From: Ptychodera flava | Taxonomy: Eukaryota > Hemichordata > Enteropneusta > Ptychoderidae | Assembly (NCBI RefSeq): GCF_041260155.1 | Contig: NC_091932.1 | Location: forward strand, 5,231,501 to 5,295,500 | Direction: 5' to 3' | DNA: 64,000 nt | Shown: piece after piece, positions 13,901 to 24,396 of the stretch | Layout: each line of letters starts with the position of its first letter | How positions within the stretch are numbered: the stretch's first letter is position 1 | Program-made: the position numbers and the translations under genes | The notes under the pieces: generated by a model | The model's input: only the letters and a program-made list of their open reading frames with translations | What the model was told of the DNA's origin: nothing | The model's database searches: none

Positions 13901-15684
13901 ACTTAATGGATTGAGATGGACTCAAGAACTGCGTGACGAGCTAGAAGCGACCTACAACACGGCATACACAAATGTCTGCGTTCGATATGGAGGGCCTCCT
14001 GCAGTAAGTTATAAATACTGCCTTGAAGAAATGATTTAATCATACTAATCATACTGCACACTTTTGCAGACGTATGGAGAATCAAAGTGAAAGACTCAAA
14101 CTTTTGCTTAAACCTTCCTCAAGGAATATTTCAAACATTCTCTTTCAAAATCAAGAATGAAAATCGGGGGTCACCGTGCAAATTTTTATACTAGAGAAAC
14201 AAAGTATCAAATTGTCACCGACATTTGAAATTCAAAATGGCCGCCATCCCTGTGTTAATTTATGGGGGAAAATCGAATTTTCAATTTTCGAAAAACTAAG
14301 ACTGTGAAAAGTTTTCTTACATCAAGAGTTTCAAAATGAACCCCCACAATTGTTAGATCACAAAGAATTGTAAAAGTTTGAGAGTCCGAATATCTGTCCC
14401 CGATGCGCATTGTGTGTAACCATCTTAGATGAAGCACAGACAAATAGAAACACAGACTTGCAATGGGTATTGTTCAAGGCGTCAAGCGGTTACGTAAGTC
14501 TTCCGTGTTCGCCTCGCCTCAGCACAGTCCCTCAGGCAGCTCTCGCCTCGCTTTTCGGAAGAGTACCGACCATGCAGTCTTCGGTGGTCTCCGGATTTTC
14601 GCCAGTTTTTAAGCGAAAGTATGTTTGGCAAAGTTTGTGTTGTTGTTGTCGTGTGTTGCTGAGCGGAATCGGCCTGCTAGCGAAAACGGGAACGTTTTGA
14701 GCTTCGGGAAAGTGAGTCTTACCATTTTAAAAATTCCTCTAAAATTTTTATGAATATATAATGAGTGTGTTTCAACCAAATTTGAAAGTCTGTTATCGAT
14801 ACTGCCTGATTTTACTCAATGGTTTACGGTCAGTCATATCGTTTATAAAAAGTTTGTCATTGAAGGATGTGTTTGTGAAACTGCGGGCGTGTTATGTTTT
14901 GATTGGCGTGAAGCAGTGTTTCTACCCTGAAAGCTCAAAAAGGAAGTATGGTTGCTACGCAACTGGCAGCACGATGCCATCTCTTCGTACTTTTTGCATA
15001 ATCTCGTGCAATTATCAACCACGAACAAAGGTCTCCAAAACAATCTAACCCCTGTGAAGCTCATTTTAATTATGAAAAGGCCATAGTCTTCCGAGACGAC
15101 CATGGAACAAAAGCCATGCCGCGTTGCTAGTCTGTGTTTTCTGTTTGTCTGTGGATGAAGCAGACACAGCCTATGGCAGACTGTAATTCTTTGTCTATAT
15201 TGTAAAGGAAAGGCATAGATGGATAAAGGGGTCACGAGGGATATTTACTGTACAGTATGTGCAAATACGTGCCGCCAAATTTCAGTTTTACTGAGATATA
15301 CACTCCTCCGTCTAAGTTCTAGACTATATACATGTACAGTGTTTGATACCCGTTATGTGTTTCTATTTATAGCTTACTGTACTCTCCGAGTTGTGGTTAT
15401 GCTACATTTGAAAATACATTGAAATTCATGTGCTTTTTCTAAAAACGATGATATTATCTCATCAAATTCATTACGAAGATGAAATAAATATGCCGTTTAA
15501 TATTTTGTTTGTCACTTCCTGCATACTTTTGCAGACGTATGGAGACTTTTCATTCGTACCGGAAGTCAGGTATCCTTTGGAAAATGTTGACGTCTGTGGA
15601 TCAGGAGCAATCTTCGCCGCAAGTCTCTGGAAAATATTAACAATGACAACGTTCACACTGCACGTGATCAAACAATGGTTATGA
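1112..15684 (+). CDS. DBH/MOXD1-family monooxygenase homologue, 5'-partial, predicted catalytically inactive
   Basis: Eleven exons with GT/AG borders and consistent phase: 1112-1258, 1867-2070, 2215-2301, 2767-2946, 3508-3613, 4379-4545, 5075-5257, 10608-10667, 12356-12495, 13841-14003, 15535-15684 (stop). They give 528 residues against about 610 in MOXD1, so the signal peptide and first part of DOMON lie upstream of the window. Exons 1-2 form the end of DOMON (SQDYTLL, FRTCD, IIWAYHPDD). Exons 3-7 and 8-11 match the two copper type II monooxygenase domains (KHHMVKYEPI, DSSGIRIYYT, IPPR, GDDLVTECTYNT, YYPR). Cysteines of the fold are kept. Aligned from memory with human DBH and MOXD1, all six copper ligands are changed: the HH pair is T160-Y161, the third His is A234, HxH is D312-G-Q314, and Met is K387. 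The KHH motif is conserved in the family but is not a ligand. The last exon ends in a fairly hydrophobic tail, as in MOXD1. Family membership is secure; loss of activity is inference. Confidence 0.92.
1659..1704. repeat. (ATC)n microsatellite
   Basis: About fifteen uninterrupted ATC/TCA units inside the intron before exon 2 of the DBH/MOXD1-like gene. Confidence 0.95.
2390..2457. repeat. (AT)n microsatellite
   Basis: Pure AT run in the intron between exons 3 and 4 of the DBH/MOXD1-like gene. Confidence 0.97.
3265..3454. mobile_element. TTAA-target MITE, family 1, copy A
   Basis: 190-bp element with terminal inverted repeats (AGGTATACAGTCAC at the left, its near complement at the right). It is flanked by TTAA at 3261-3264 and a one-base variant, TCAA, at 3455-3458. 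Its interior matches the element at 13139-13321 in opposite orientation. No coding capacity. A TTAA target is typical of piggyBac-like transposition, but no transposase is seen. Confidence 0.8.
4734..4981. repeat. Compound (GTAT)n-(GA)n microsatellite
   Basis: About 165 bases of GTAT units run directly into about 80 bases of GA, between exons 6 and 7 of the DBH/MOXD1-like gene. The long frames reading Cys-Met-Tyr-Val or Arg-Glu here are artefacts. Confidence 0.97.
5930..6144. mobile_element. TTAA-target MITE, family 2, copy A
   Basis: About 215 bp with inverted ends (CACTTTGAG at the left, CGCTAAAAGGG at the right). TTAA follows the right end at 6145-6148, and a degenerate TTGA precedes the left. 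The interior matches 18983-19165 in the same orientation (shared segments such as TTTTAGTGCAACATTTTACC). Confidence 0.7.
8440..8650. repeat. C/T-rich imperfect minisatellite
   Basis: Alternating C and T homopolymer blocks with a recurring AACCCC-GCGATTTTTTT type motif. It is low-complexity polypyrimidine on the + strand. Confidence 0.6.
9790..10185. mobile_element. Non-autonomous inverted-repeat element with 14-bp target duplication
   Basis: A 396-bp non-coding element. Terminal inverted repeats TGTACGAGCGGTA and TACCGATCGTACA differ at one position. It is bounded by a perfect 14-base direct repeat TGCTAATTTAAGGA at 9776-9789 and 10186-10199. The usual cut-and-paste superfamilies give 2-10 bp duplications, so the length is unusual. 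No superfamily is assigned. Confidence 0.72.
10332..10533. mobile_element. Snap-back inverted-repeat element
   Basis: 202 bp with perfect 17-base terminal inverted repeats (ACTAGACTCTCTCACAG and its complement). The interior is GC-rich and contains smaller palindromes around 10438-10480. It lies just 5' of exon 8 of the DBH/MOXD1-like gene, and TTGG occurs on both flanks. Non-coding. Confidence 0.75.
10854..10900. repeat. Nested palindrome related to TTAA MITE ends
   Basis: Outer arms GGATACAGT and ACTGTATCC enclose an inner 10-bp-arm palindrome at 10861-10881 (GTCGTATGGG, one base, CCCATACGAC). TTAA precedes it at 10848-10851. The outer arm resembles the family 1 MITE terminus, so it is probably a solo or deleted end. 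Confidence 0.5.
13139..13321. mobile_element. TTAA-target MITE, family 1, copy B (inverted relative to copy A)
   Basis: 183-bp non-coding element with inverted ends (AGGTATACTGTCACCTGT at the left, ACAGGTGACTGTATAGC at the right). It is flanked by perfect TTAA at 13135-13138 and 13322-13325, and lies in the intron before exon 10 of the DBH/MOXD1-like gene. It shares an interior with 3265-3454 on the other strand. Confidence 0.85.
14070..14090 (+). other. Possible alternative terminal mini-exon / duplicated acceptor of the DBH/MOXD1-like gene
   Basis: The acceptor and first bases of the last exon (around 15520-15545) recur almost exactly 66 bases after exon 10. Both read cttttgcag followed by ACGTATGGAGA. 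Splicing exon 10 (ends 14003) to 14070 would add only TYGESK and then a stop, removing the terminal cysteine and the hydrophobic tail. The 66-base intron would be very short. Use of this site is inference. Confidence 0.35.
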
Positions 15685-16268
15685 ACTGTTAACGCACTGA
15701 TCACGAAAACCCCATTCAAGACGTCAAAATATTTTGATGTTATTGAGAGTAAAAATGCTTCAGTTTAACGTATAAGATAATCTCTGATAGTTTAAGGCTA
15801 GTTTTTTACCAGCTTTATCTCGGGAAAAATTGATTAAAATGACACGATTTTTTTTCAAATGAGTGCAACGGACTAAGATCATGTAAAAGTCAATGTCAAG
15901 AAGCTCTAGGACGAGAACAAGCGATTAAGGATTGCCAATTTCAAAAAACGTATCACTTCATATCTTACCCGCATTTACGCTCATTTTCCAAACACGAAAT
16001 GCATTTCTATTAATTACAAACACTCGACATTTGATGCCAGAAGATGAAGCCTCGAAAGTTTAGGCGCAACTATAGGTTTAAAGGGTGAGCTGTTAGATGT
16101 TTGACTGGAAGGCTAGGACGCCAAGACGCAATTTCTTTTCTTCAGAAAATTGACATTGAAAGTTTTTGTAGGTATTCATTCTTTTTTTAAACGTTTTTAT
16201 TTCGGGTAACAATAATATTCATACAGTTTTAGCAAAAAAAACTTTTATCTGCAACTTTTTTCACTATT

Positions 16269-16422
16269 AACACGATTGGAACTAATTTGGAATAATTGGA
16301 TTTTCATATTTTGCATTTTTTTCAAAAGTGTTAGGTGCCGTATAGCTGAATGTTGCAATTCGCAATTACTAATAAAAACAAGTTAGTAATGTAATTATTC
16401 CAAATTAGTTCAAATCGTGTTT
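16269..16422. repeat. Inverted repeat, probable MITE
   Basis: About 29-base arms (AACACGATTGGAACTAATTT at the left and its complement at the right, one mismatch) enclose roughly 95 bases of AT-rich non-coding DNA. Confidence 0.65.
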
Positions 16423-18045
16423 ATTTCTCTCAAGATCTATTGATCACCCCTAAATATTTCTGTAGATGGTAAATGAAACCTAGAATGTCGGAATACGGAC
16501 AAATTCAACGAATCAAACAAGATGAATTGACAACGCAACCATCTTTTACATGAGAAGATAGTGCATTTATATCTACATTGTTTCGTTTCAAACTTAACTT
16601 TACGATGACATGGTAAGTTGCTGATTGATGTTTGTCTCTTCAAAGATTCTGAATATGTCAAATGGCATTCCTTTATGCAATCATTTGGTGTTTAACGAAA
16701 CTATTTATTCCGACAAATCGTTTTGTTGAACATTATTAAAATATGCAGCTGCCTTGAAAATGGAATCCGAAGAAACAAGCAAAAGTAATTCACGATATTA
16801 TAAATCAAACGTCTGCGTCGATTTAACATCCTTTTTCATGTTGTGTTGCTGTAGGATTGTCCAGAAAAATGAAACCGATAACTATGCAAAGGTACGCACT
16901 GCATGCAGTGAACCGTAGTAATTTACACTCTTGGGTGAAAGAATTGTACAAACTTTAAGAAAAGAAAAGGATCGAGATTGAACGATAGCAGAAATTTTGT
17001 TTTTACAAGAGTGTTCTGTTGTATAACTGTTTTCTCCGTTGTTTTATACCGAAAACATTTTCATAATGAATAGCGCATTTTAATAAAGAATATTTCATAC
17101 AGAACGTTTTTTGTTTCTGTAAATGATGATGAGATATCGTTTTGTCAGTATTTGTAAGGTGGTGCTGCACTTACATAGCGTACTTTTCTCAAAATTACTT
17201 TTCTGCAAAGATCCTTTCAATTTTAAGTAATTTGTAAACCTATGATTAAAATATTGGTCAGGTTCATCTTTTAGCTTGTCAAGCAGTCGTAAGTTTGGTT
17301 AGAATGAAGTGGAAAGTTATGCTAATCACCCGATTTCCTGGCTTCTCTTATTCAAGATTTCAAAACAATTTGCCTATGAGATTTCACATTGTGTTCTTTA
17401 AATGTAATATAACAAAACTGCTCTTTTGTTTGGCAATAAATTTTTACATTTTGAATAAGAGGCATCTTAATCTTGCATATCATGATTTTATCACTTTTTG
17501 AGTGTCAGTCTTTCAACCCCTGCAATTTTAAGATAATGCAAAATAAAAAAGTCGGTTTTTTTCTACATATACTTCAGTTTCGAGTGAAATATTAGATTTC
17601 GGAAAATGATATCAATTTTTTTACTTAAATTAATTTTTATCATTAATACCAAAATTGAGGTTTTCCACCCCGAGCATATACCTCTCTTCTTCCATCAAGT
17701 TAACTACTGCTATACCATACTAAACTTCAGACTCTGCTTTTTGAAAATGTGTAGTATGAGGGCGTTCCTTGTCATCGTTGATGAGAAATGTTTCTTTTAA
17801 TTTGAAAAAAAAAACTCTGGTTAAGTGCAACGACACCTTAATCCCTTGGTATCCGTTGAATTACGCCCATTTAATACTTTCCTGATAAAAATTATTAGGA
17901 ATTTTCTGAGACGATAAGAATCGAAATGTGTGTAATATTTCACTTTCGTTACTTCAATTTTTCTCACGACATTCATGCTCGTGAAGCTGATAATATAGGG
18001 TTTTTTACGACAGACCAGTCAGCGTGAGGTTAAGAATACTATACT

Positions 18046-18106
18046 CGGACATTGGCGCCGCGCATCGTCCTCCGCTTCGCGTCGGGATACGCTGCGCCAA
18101 TGTCCT
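18046..18106. repeat. GC-rich hairpin
   Basis: Arms CGGACATTGGCGC and GCGCCAATGTCC flank a short GC-rich loop. It stands out from the AT-rich surroundings and is probably the core of a small fold-back element. Confidence 0.55.
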
Positions 18107-18137
18107 CGTGCATCCTTTGCGGTATTTTCGTAATAAC

Positions 18138-18515
18138 CTTATTATTATACATCTTACATTCCTGATCGGGGCATCAAAATGTCGGAGTAGTGACCGTTTT
18201 CGTGCAATGTCAACAATATTTCTTCCGATTTTATCGCGCCAGTGTGGAACGCTACCTCGGACGCGCTTCTGCAAGTTTTGGAGTGTGTGCACTACACACA
18301 TACACACACATACGTACGTACAGAGCGCGCGAGACTTGTTCTGGCACTCGTCCAAGGGGTCCCTTGAAACCGTTCTACAGTGAACGCGCAGATACAGCCG
18401 CAGGGAATGGGGCGCCTTGAAACCGTACCTGTTACGGAACGGGCGCGAGTTCCGTACGGCTTTTTTAGCGCACGCTAAATTCTATTGTTCTCGATGGTAG
18501 ATGTATAATAATACG
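18138..18515. mobile_element. Inverted-repeat element sharing sequence with 50809-50920
   Basis: Ends TTATTATTATACATCT and AGATGTATAATAATA are inverted relative to each other. The right 100 bases (GTACGG...CCGTAAC...GTACGG motifs and the stretch next to the terminus) match 50809-50920 in opposite orientation. Non-coding. A short ACAC microsatellite lies inside. Confidence 0.65.
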
Positions 18516-18982
18516 CAATAGTATGCCGACGCTGAGCTTATCTTGTTATTAGCACAACAAAGATATGAAATACATTAAACTATCAAATGATGAAGTCATA
18601 CGATGCTCTTTTGTCTCAAGAAAATTCAATACACAAGTTCATAAATGACACATGATATTTATCAAGTTCCCCTGCAGTCACAACATAGTTGATACTGACA
18701 TAGTGTCAGCTCTTAAGTAATTATTTCCTGTCGTCCCTCAAGAGGGAGAAAACTCTTATGATCATTCTTATGCAAACTCTGACCGTCGACCATGAAGAAA
18801 AACCGCCGCTAGGTTTATAGCCTTTGGAGAGGTAGTTTCATTAGTAAAACCGGAGACTGGTCAGTCAGGTCAAAATCTTATCAAAAGAGAAAAAATTACG
18901 TACAACAAACAACAAAAGTTGAAAGAGGAGTTACACTTACTGGAGATCAAAAGAATGTAGGAGATCAAAAGAATGTACTTAA

Positions 18983-19165
18983 CCCTTTGAGTACTGCAAT
19001 TTTTCAACGCCAAAATTTTAGTGCAACATTTTACCAATTTTTGTTAATCTTTCTGTATTTTTTTGATAATCTTGGACCAAATGGACATCACATTTCATTG
19101 TCTACAGTTTTTTTCTTAAAATTTGGGCAACGGTCTGAAACGGTCTGACTTTGACGCTCAAAGGG
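18983..19165. mobile_element. TTAA-target MITE, family 2, copy B
   Basis: 183-bp non-coding element with inverted ends CCCTTTGAG and CTCAAAGGG. TTAA lies to the left (18979-18982) and a CTAA variant to the right. Same family as 5930-6144. Confidence 0.78.
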
Positions 19166-20218
19166 CTAAGTTGAAAGGTCAGTGTGAATGAAGGTACAGT
19201 AATCTGCAATGCCTGCACCCACTGCAATCTATCTTCGTGCAATATGTATCAAATGTCCGAAACTTTAAGAAAAATATAATCAAGGAAGATCTGCCAAACT
19301 GCATCAGCAGAGCTGTTGAAAAGTGACTAGCCGAAAACGTGCCGGATTCAATGCAGTCTGCATGGTTTTATTCATTCTCCTTAAAGCGACTATTGAGTCT
19401 ACGATTACGAGCAATGTGAATCACAATTCGTCCTTATGTGGATATATTGCACTTGTTCGCCTTTGTAAGTAGTCTGGAATGCTTCTTTAACCATGGACGC
19501 ATAAAATTAAAGTGACAAATGCCAGTGATTTGAAATTAAGCATGTTTTATAACTTGTCTGGCTTGCGATTTCGTTGTCATAACAGTAATGTCGCATACCA
19601 TCAGAAAATTAACCTCTGCAAGTTAGATTTCGATCACTATCTCGGTTAGATCACGGTAACCTGACAAAATCGTCACACAACTGTTCACTGCGGGGCCTTG
19701 ATAAAACAACTGGCAATGTTTATTACATGAACACAAATAATGTGCTTGCCAAGGTCAATCACCCTCTTGCTGAAGTCGAATTCTTAAACATTCTACTTTT
19801 ATCTTGATTATAAAAAGTACGCAGCAAAATTATTCCCGTCACTTCAAATTAAAATAGTAATTTATGGTCGATAATCTTGCCAACGATTACTCCATGGTTG
19901 TCAGGAACGAAAATGAACCTTGCATTCGCCTTGGCTTCTGAATCACCGCATCGCTTCGAATACTAATGTGCTATAACGGACGGTGTAAATTTGGAGATAG
20001 GTTCCACTTGAGAGCAAATTGCCCTTTTGGCCGCGTCAGTGCGTAACAATAAAACAGCAATGTTGCTAGTTGCAATACGTTGGCGTGAACTGCATTGTAA
20101 TCTGTCTGCAATGTCACCAATATGTTCTTAAGGTTTTCTTAGTGATTTTTGGACGGAAAAACACAAAATATTGCGTCAATTTTGAAAACAAAACAAACGT
20201 GTGAGTTTCAAAAATGCA

Positions 20219-20836
20219 TCATCGATTCTGACCCCCTTCGTTGTTAAACTTAAAAGAACTGTCAGCTCCTTTGTGAACCCACAGTTTAGTGTAATGTTTC
20301 TTCCACCGTTTAAAATTTGCCGGTACTTGATCCAAAGCGGTGTTCAAACTGTTTGCTGTCTTTGGTGACGACGGTTTTTCGCTCAGCTTGTTGTCGTCAT
20401 CGTGGACAGGTATTGCAGCTAGCTTGGCCGTCTGCTCCCAAGTTTTCATGATATCTCGGGCGGAGGCAACAGACTCCCTGTTAGACTTATCGTGGAAGGT
20501 GCATTGCTGTATATTCATCGCATAGCTCTCGGCGTTCGGTTTTCGTCGTTTCGTCTTCGTCATTTTGGTTGGTGATGTCAATGGCGGGAGAGTGGGTCTT
20601 GATCTGTATCTAGAACTATCCAGCTGATCATCATCAAAGCTGAAAGTAACTTTGCTGTTGATCGCGGGCAACTTTCGACTTGGCTGCCTCGGTCCTGTCG
20701 ACAGGATTGGTTTGTATCGCCTGGGCCCCGTAGCAAGGTCACCCGCTTCAACGTCTGCACCATCTTCATTTCCGCTAAGCTGTTTTACCTTTTCCAACTG
20801 CAAAGTGTGATCTCGTTGAAGTGACTCAAACATCAT
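20219..20836 (-). CDS. Uncharacterised single-exon protein, 205 residues
   Basis: One uninterrupted frame beginning MMFESLQRD and ending NNEGGQNR. I do not recognise the family. The protein is hydrophilic and charged, with no signal peptide or membrane segment. The N-terminal part could be a short helix. Residues about 40-100 are rich in Pro, Ser, Arg and Lys and look disordered (LPPLTSPTKMTKTKRRKP). A central segment (MNIQQCTFHDKSNRES) and the Trp-rich KRWKKHYTKLWVHKG near the C-terminus look like conserved short motifs. Length and composition in a region where random frames are mostly under 80 codons support coding. A GCATGCGC-containing site lies about 60 bases upstream of the ATG. The second codon is also ATG, so the start is uncertain by one residue. 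A retrocopy or a further spliced exon cannot be excluded. Confidence 0.6.
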   Translation of the reverse strand: MMFESLQRDHTLQLEKVKQLSGNEDGADVEAGDLATGPRRYKPILSTGPRQPSRKLPAINSKVTFSFDDDQLDSSRYRSRPTLPPLTSPTKMTKTKRRKPNAESYAMNIQQCTFHDKSNRESVASARDIMKTWEQTAKLAAIPVHDDDNKLSEKPSSPKTANSLNTALDQVPANFKRWKKHYTKLWVHKGADSSFKFNNEGGQNR

Positions 20837-20892
20837 GCATCAGGTGAAACAAATATCTGTCCCACACAATGTGTCAGTCTTGGCAATTTACT

Positions 20893-20906
20893 ACGCATGC
20901 GCTGCG
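20893..20906 (-). promoter_or_regulatory. NRF1-like palindromic site upstream of the 20.2-kb gene
   Basis: ACGCATGCGCTGCG is close to the NRF1 consensus (YGCGCAYGCGCR) and lies 57-70 bases 5' of the ATG at 20836. Such sites are common in broadly expressed and ciliary-gene promoters. Function is inference. Confidence 0.4.
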
Positions 20907-22590
20907 ACGCACAGCTACAGGTGTGCAGTAAGGTTTGGTCTATTTCCAGGTGTAAATAACGTTGTCTACTAGCGCTGGAGACAATGTGCAGAACATGAAT
21001 ATCCTATTGACCATATCCTGTTGACAACGTTTTTCATCTTTGCTCGTCTTCCAGAGAATTAGCTCGACTGAATTGCATATTCTCAGCGATGCTCGTAGTC
21101 ATAAATTAATGTTCATTCGACTGCGCAAACTGGTCAATCCACCGTTCCGATGTACACATCACTTCAGCGGATCAAAAGTCGACTGCATATCGATAAGAAT
21201 GCTACACTGCGTGTCCGTGTCTTCTTAGGTACGTGCTGCTGACGTATGTAGGCTCAAACCATATCAACTGATGTAAGAACCGCTAGCGAACGAACTAAAC
21301 ATTACAATAAAAAGGGTCACGATTTGGTACAGGGTTCGTGTTAGAGCAAATCAGTATCACTCACCAACGAATGACTTGTCCGGTGAGATATTTGTCTATC
21401 ACTGAAGTTTTCTGCTGTCTTTCTGCCCCAAATGTCACACACAATGTATGTTAGCCAACAATGCCTTCAGGGCTGAAGTCTTGAGTTATGTAGTTGCTGC
21501 ACCATAGACACTACGGGTAAACAGTCCGGGGCTACCGGCATTTCAATTGAAGAGACCGCTCCTTGTGTTTTGTTCCCAGGCTTATCTCAAGTAGGGGTTA
21601 TGGCTGCCCTCTGCGTTCCAGCGCCGAGGACCTGCAGTCAATGGCTTTGTCCAAGTCTCTATGTACACTGTCCAAAATCAACGTCGCTTGACAAAAACAT
21701 GGAGAAATTCAGTCACCATGCACGTCGTTGTGGTACGCTTATCCTGTTGCTATTATCTGGACCTTGTCCGATGCGTGATAATGTATGTATTTAACACAAT
21801 TGCTCCGAATTAACATCAGTCCAGCAACCTTCTAAAGCATGTTTACCAGACGACAGTGTAGCAGGTCTCCGTGGATACCTTGTTGCTCTGCGGTTCGTAA
21901 GTTCAGAGTCTCCAAAATGCCTCACAATAGCAACAGCGGCTTGAAATTGTCACCCCTTCTACTAGGCGTAGTCAAAATAACAATCACAGCATCGAGATAG
22001 GCCGATACGCTTTATCTCTCTGAACAGAACAAGGTTTCCGTTCAGGACTGCACTGTCATAACGGCCCACCGTTCTACTCGGCAGCCAGCACCCACAGTCA
22101 GCCACTCACATTGAATAAAACAGGCACTTTAAACGACTTGTTTTCAGAAAGGCATTCAATAGGGTTGTTATAATAGACTGTAGACATTGGAAGGCGACGA
22201 AGACTGACGAGGACAATAGCTGTTCAGTCACTACGTGATGAAGGGTACTTAATTTTTATGACACTGTTGACAATGCCTAGCAGAGGGCATTCCCCGACTA
22301 ATGATTGTCACTGGACTTTGTTGTGTTGCTTAATTTCTCGCCATGGCAACGACAACACAATCTGTATAGGTCTCAGATGGACGATCTCACTATTGAGTGA
22401 ACCTATCTACATGTATCTAGCTATCTATTCACCCTAAACATTACCGTCAAACCCTGCCCCCCGTAATAGTATGTTCTTGTGTTACTCTGCTGTAGTATCG
22501 AGGTCAGGACTCGTAGATCTTTCTCAAATCACTTTAATGACATCACCTAAACTCACTATTGCTCTGTCTCTTTAATTTTTCTGCAGCTAC
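20907..22590. other. Intergenic, no gene seen
   Basis: Mixed-composition sequence. The short frames at 21040-21228 and 21570-21794 have no similarity I can name and no splice or repeat support. Confidence 0.55.
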
Positions 22591-23640
22591 ACAAATTTGT
22601 TCTGATCTGTTCAAACTTTTCTAATTATGAAGGCCAGTGTATATTTATGCATGGAACTATAACTTTTATGTCGTGAGCGCAAGGCCATTTTTGTGCGCAC
22701 GAGTCAGTAATATAAATGTTATCGGCTTGTCTGCTTTTTTCCTTTTCCTTCTTTCTTTATTTAAAATGTGCCTCTCTGGCTTTTATATAAGAACCATATG
22801 AAATCAAGAAATAATAAAATAATATTAAATCGCAAGACATTTATTGAAAACTCATTGACAACGCCTAAAAAAATCTTTCTAAACGACAATGCACTTTGAT
22901 CAACGCCAAGGGATCGTCGGTGAAACAAAGAAGTACGCACAACTTGCCTTCCTACGATGATAGGGTGTGGTGGCTTGATCGGCAATCCATTAAGTTTTCT
23001 GTGCCAAGTAGTCACATTTTAGACAGAATATTGTGAATTTCTCGAAGAAAGAGGTTTGTTTTGCGAGAAGGGAAACTTCATGACCGCTTTCCCTCTCTCA
23101 AAAGCCTGGCCGCTGCCTTCTCCCCTAAAAAGCAGCCTGTCACAGTTCAAAAACTTGTCAACGCCAACTGAAGTCCAGCAAGAGAATAAAATTCGCTATG
23201 ACAAAAGGTATGTCCGCCCACCTGTTGACTGCCCTCAGGCCTACTCACTCTCACTAGACGAGTAAATATTCCTTACAAATCCCTATCTATGTGTGTCAGA
23301 CAAAGTGTACACACGGAAGATATAACTTTTAACCTGTCCGTCTGATTTCATACACGGACTCGAAGAAAATATACGCGTGTCCACTATACTGTTGATGTAC
23401 AAACAACGGCCAATAACGACCTCTCGTTTACGAGGCTCCTTTAAATATATTACCTGTTTTTGAGCAGTGGTATTGTTCAACGATGCCATATGACGACTTA
23501 AAGGTTGAAGAAGTACACAATTACTGACTAACAAATGATGATCCTGTTTTTTAAGAACTGAACCTGACCACAATCAGAAGTTCATGCTCCAGCACTACGA
23601 GACGGAAATGTGAGGTATGAATTCCGATCTCATTTTCTTT
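22591..23640. repeat. 1-kb direct repeat, copy 1
   Basis: Near-identical, same orientation, to 62947-64000. Shared landmarks include GAAGGCCAGTGTAT, CTTCCTACGATGATAGGGTG and CGGCAATCCATTAAGTTTTC. Differences are scattered substitutions and small indels. It carries the same - strand frame (23283-23573) as the other copy (63633-63920, motif HMASLNNTTAQKQVIYL), but that frame has no known family. Either a dispersed repeat or a segmental duplication. Confidence 0.85.
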
Positions 23641-24396
23641 ACATATACAATACGGATAAAAGCGCGCCCTCAAGAGTTTAATTCATTCAAGAATATGAAG
23701 TTTGTTCACTCAGTTTACTGGTCACGTGATAATGAACTGGTCAAATCACACTTTTAATGTTTGATGCGATTGATTACTTTTTATCTTGGTTTTCCCATCG
23801 TCTCCGATACAGCGGTACTTGCACTACAAATAACTTGGCGACCACTTTACTGATTCAAAGAAGACATTTCTGAAAATTATTATTTCATTTATTATAGATA
23901 GATAAACAACTTCTGATAAAAAGCTTTCATGATCATTTAAATTAAATTATGAATCTATTACCAGAAGTAGATATGATAAAAATTCCTACGCCCAAGAAAT
24001 AATACAAATAAGACGACACTTCTAAATTAAGGTGGCGCTCAGTGCATGTTACCAACAGTTTTTTTTTCAAAGGAATATTTCTCATCAAAGATGGCAAAGA
24101 AACCCCTTAATATTATATATTTTCAAAAAGCAGAGAATCTAAAGCTTAGTATGGCAGCAGTAGTTTACTAAAAGGATGAAGTGGGTGTATATTTCGGGTA
24201 AAAAACCTCAATTTTGGTATTTATGATAAAAATTATCAGTCAAAAACTTGATACTATTTTCTACTTATATGTTCTGCATTTCTATTGAGTGATTGCTTTT
24301 GAGCTGTTCTGGCACTGGACTGGATAATTTCATTGATTTCACCCCGCACTAAAATTCATTTCCACGATCTCCGACAATTTCTCGACATAACAGTCA

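Larger units (their letters stand above)
15685..20218. other. Intergenic stretch between the DBH/MOXD1-like gene and the 20.2-kb gene
   Basis: AT-rich sequence without a supportable gene. It holds an inverted repeat at 16269-16422, a hairpin at 18046-18106, an inverted-repeat element at 18138-18515 and the family 2 MITE copy B. The small frames at 16437-17800 show no family signature. Confidence 0.65.

Noticed and set aside
14410-14700. 96-codon frame in a GC-richer patch of an intron
   Set aside because: Lies within the last intron of the DBH/MOXD1-like gene, has no similarity, and the Cys-Cys-Cys-Cys run comes from a TGTTGTTGT stretch.
18005-18420. Overlapping 116-119 codon frames on both strands
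   Set aside because: They lie across a hairpin and an inverted-repeat element; GC-rich sequence simply lacks stops.
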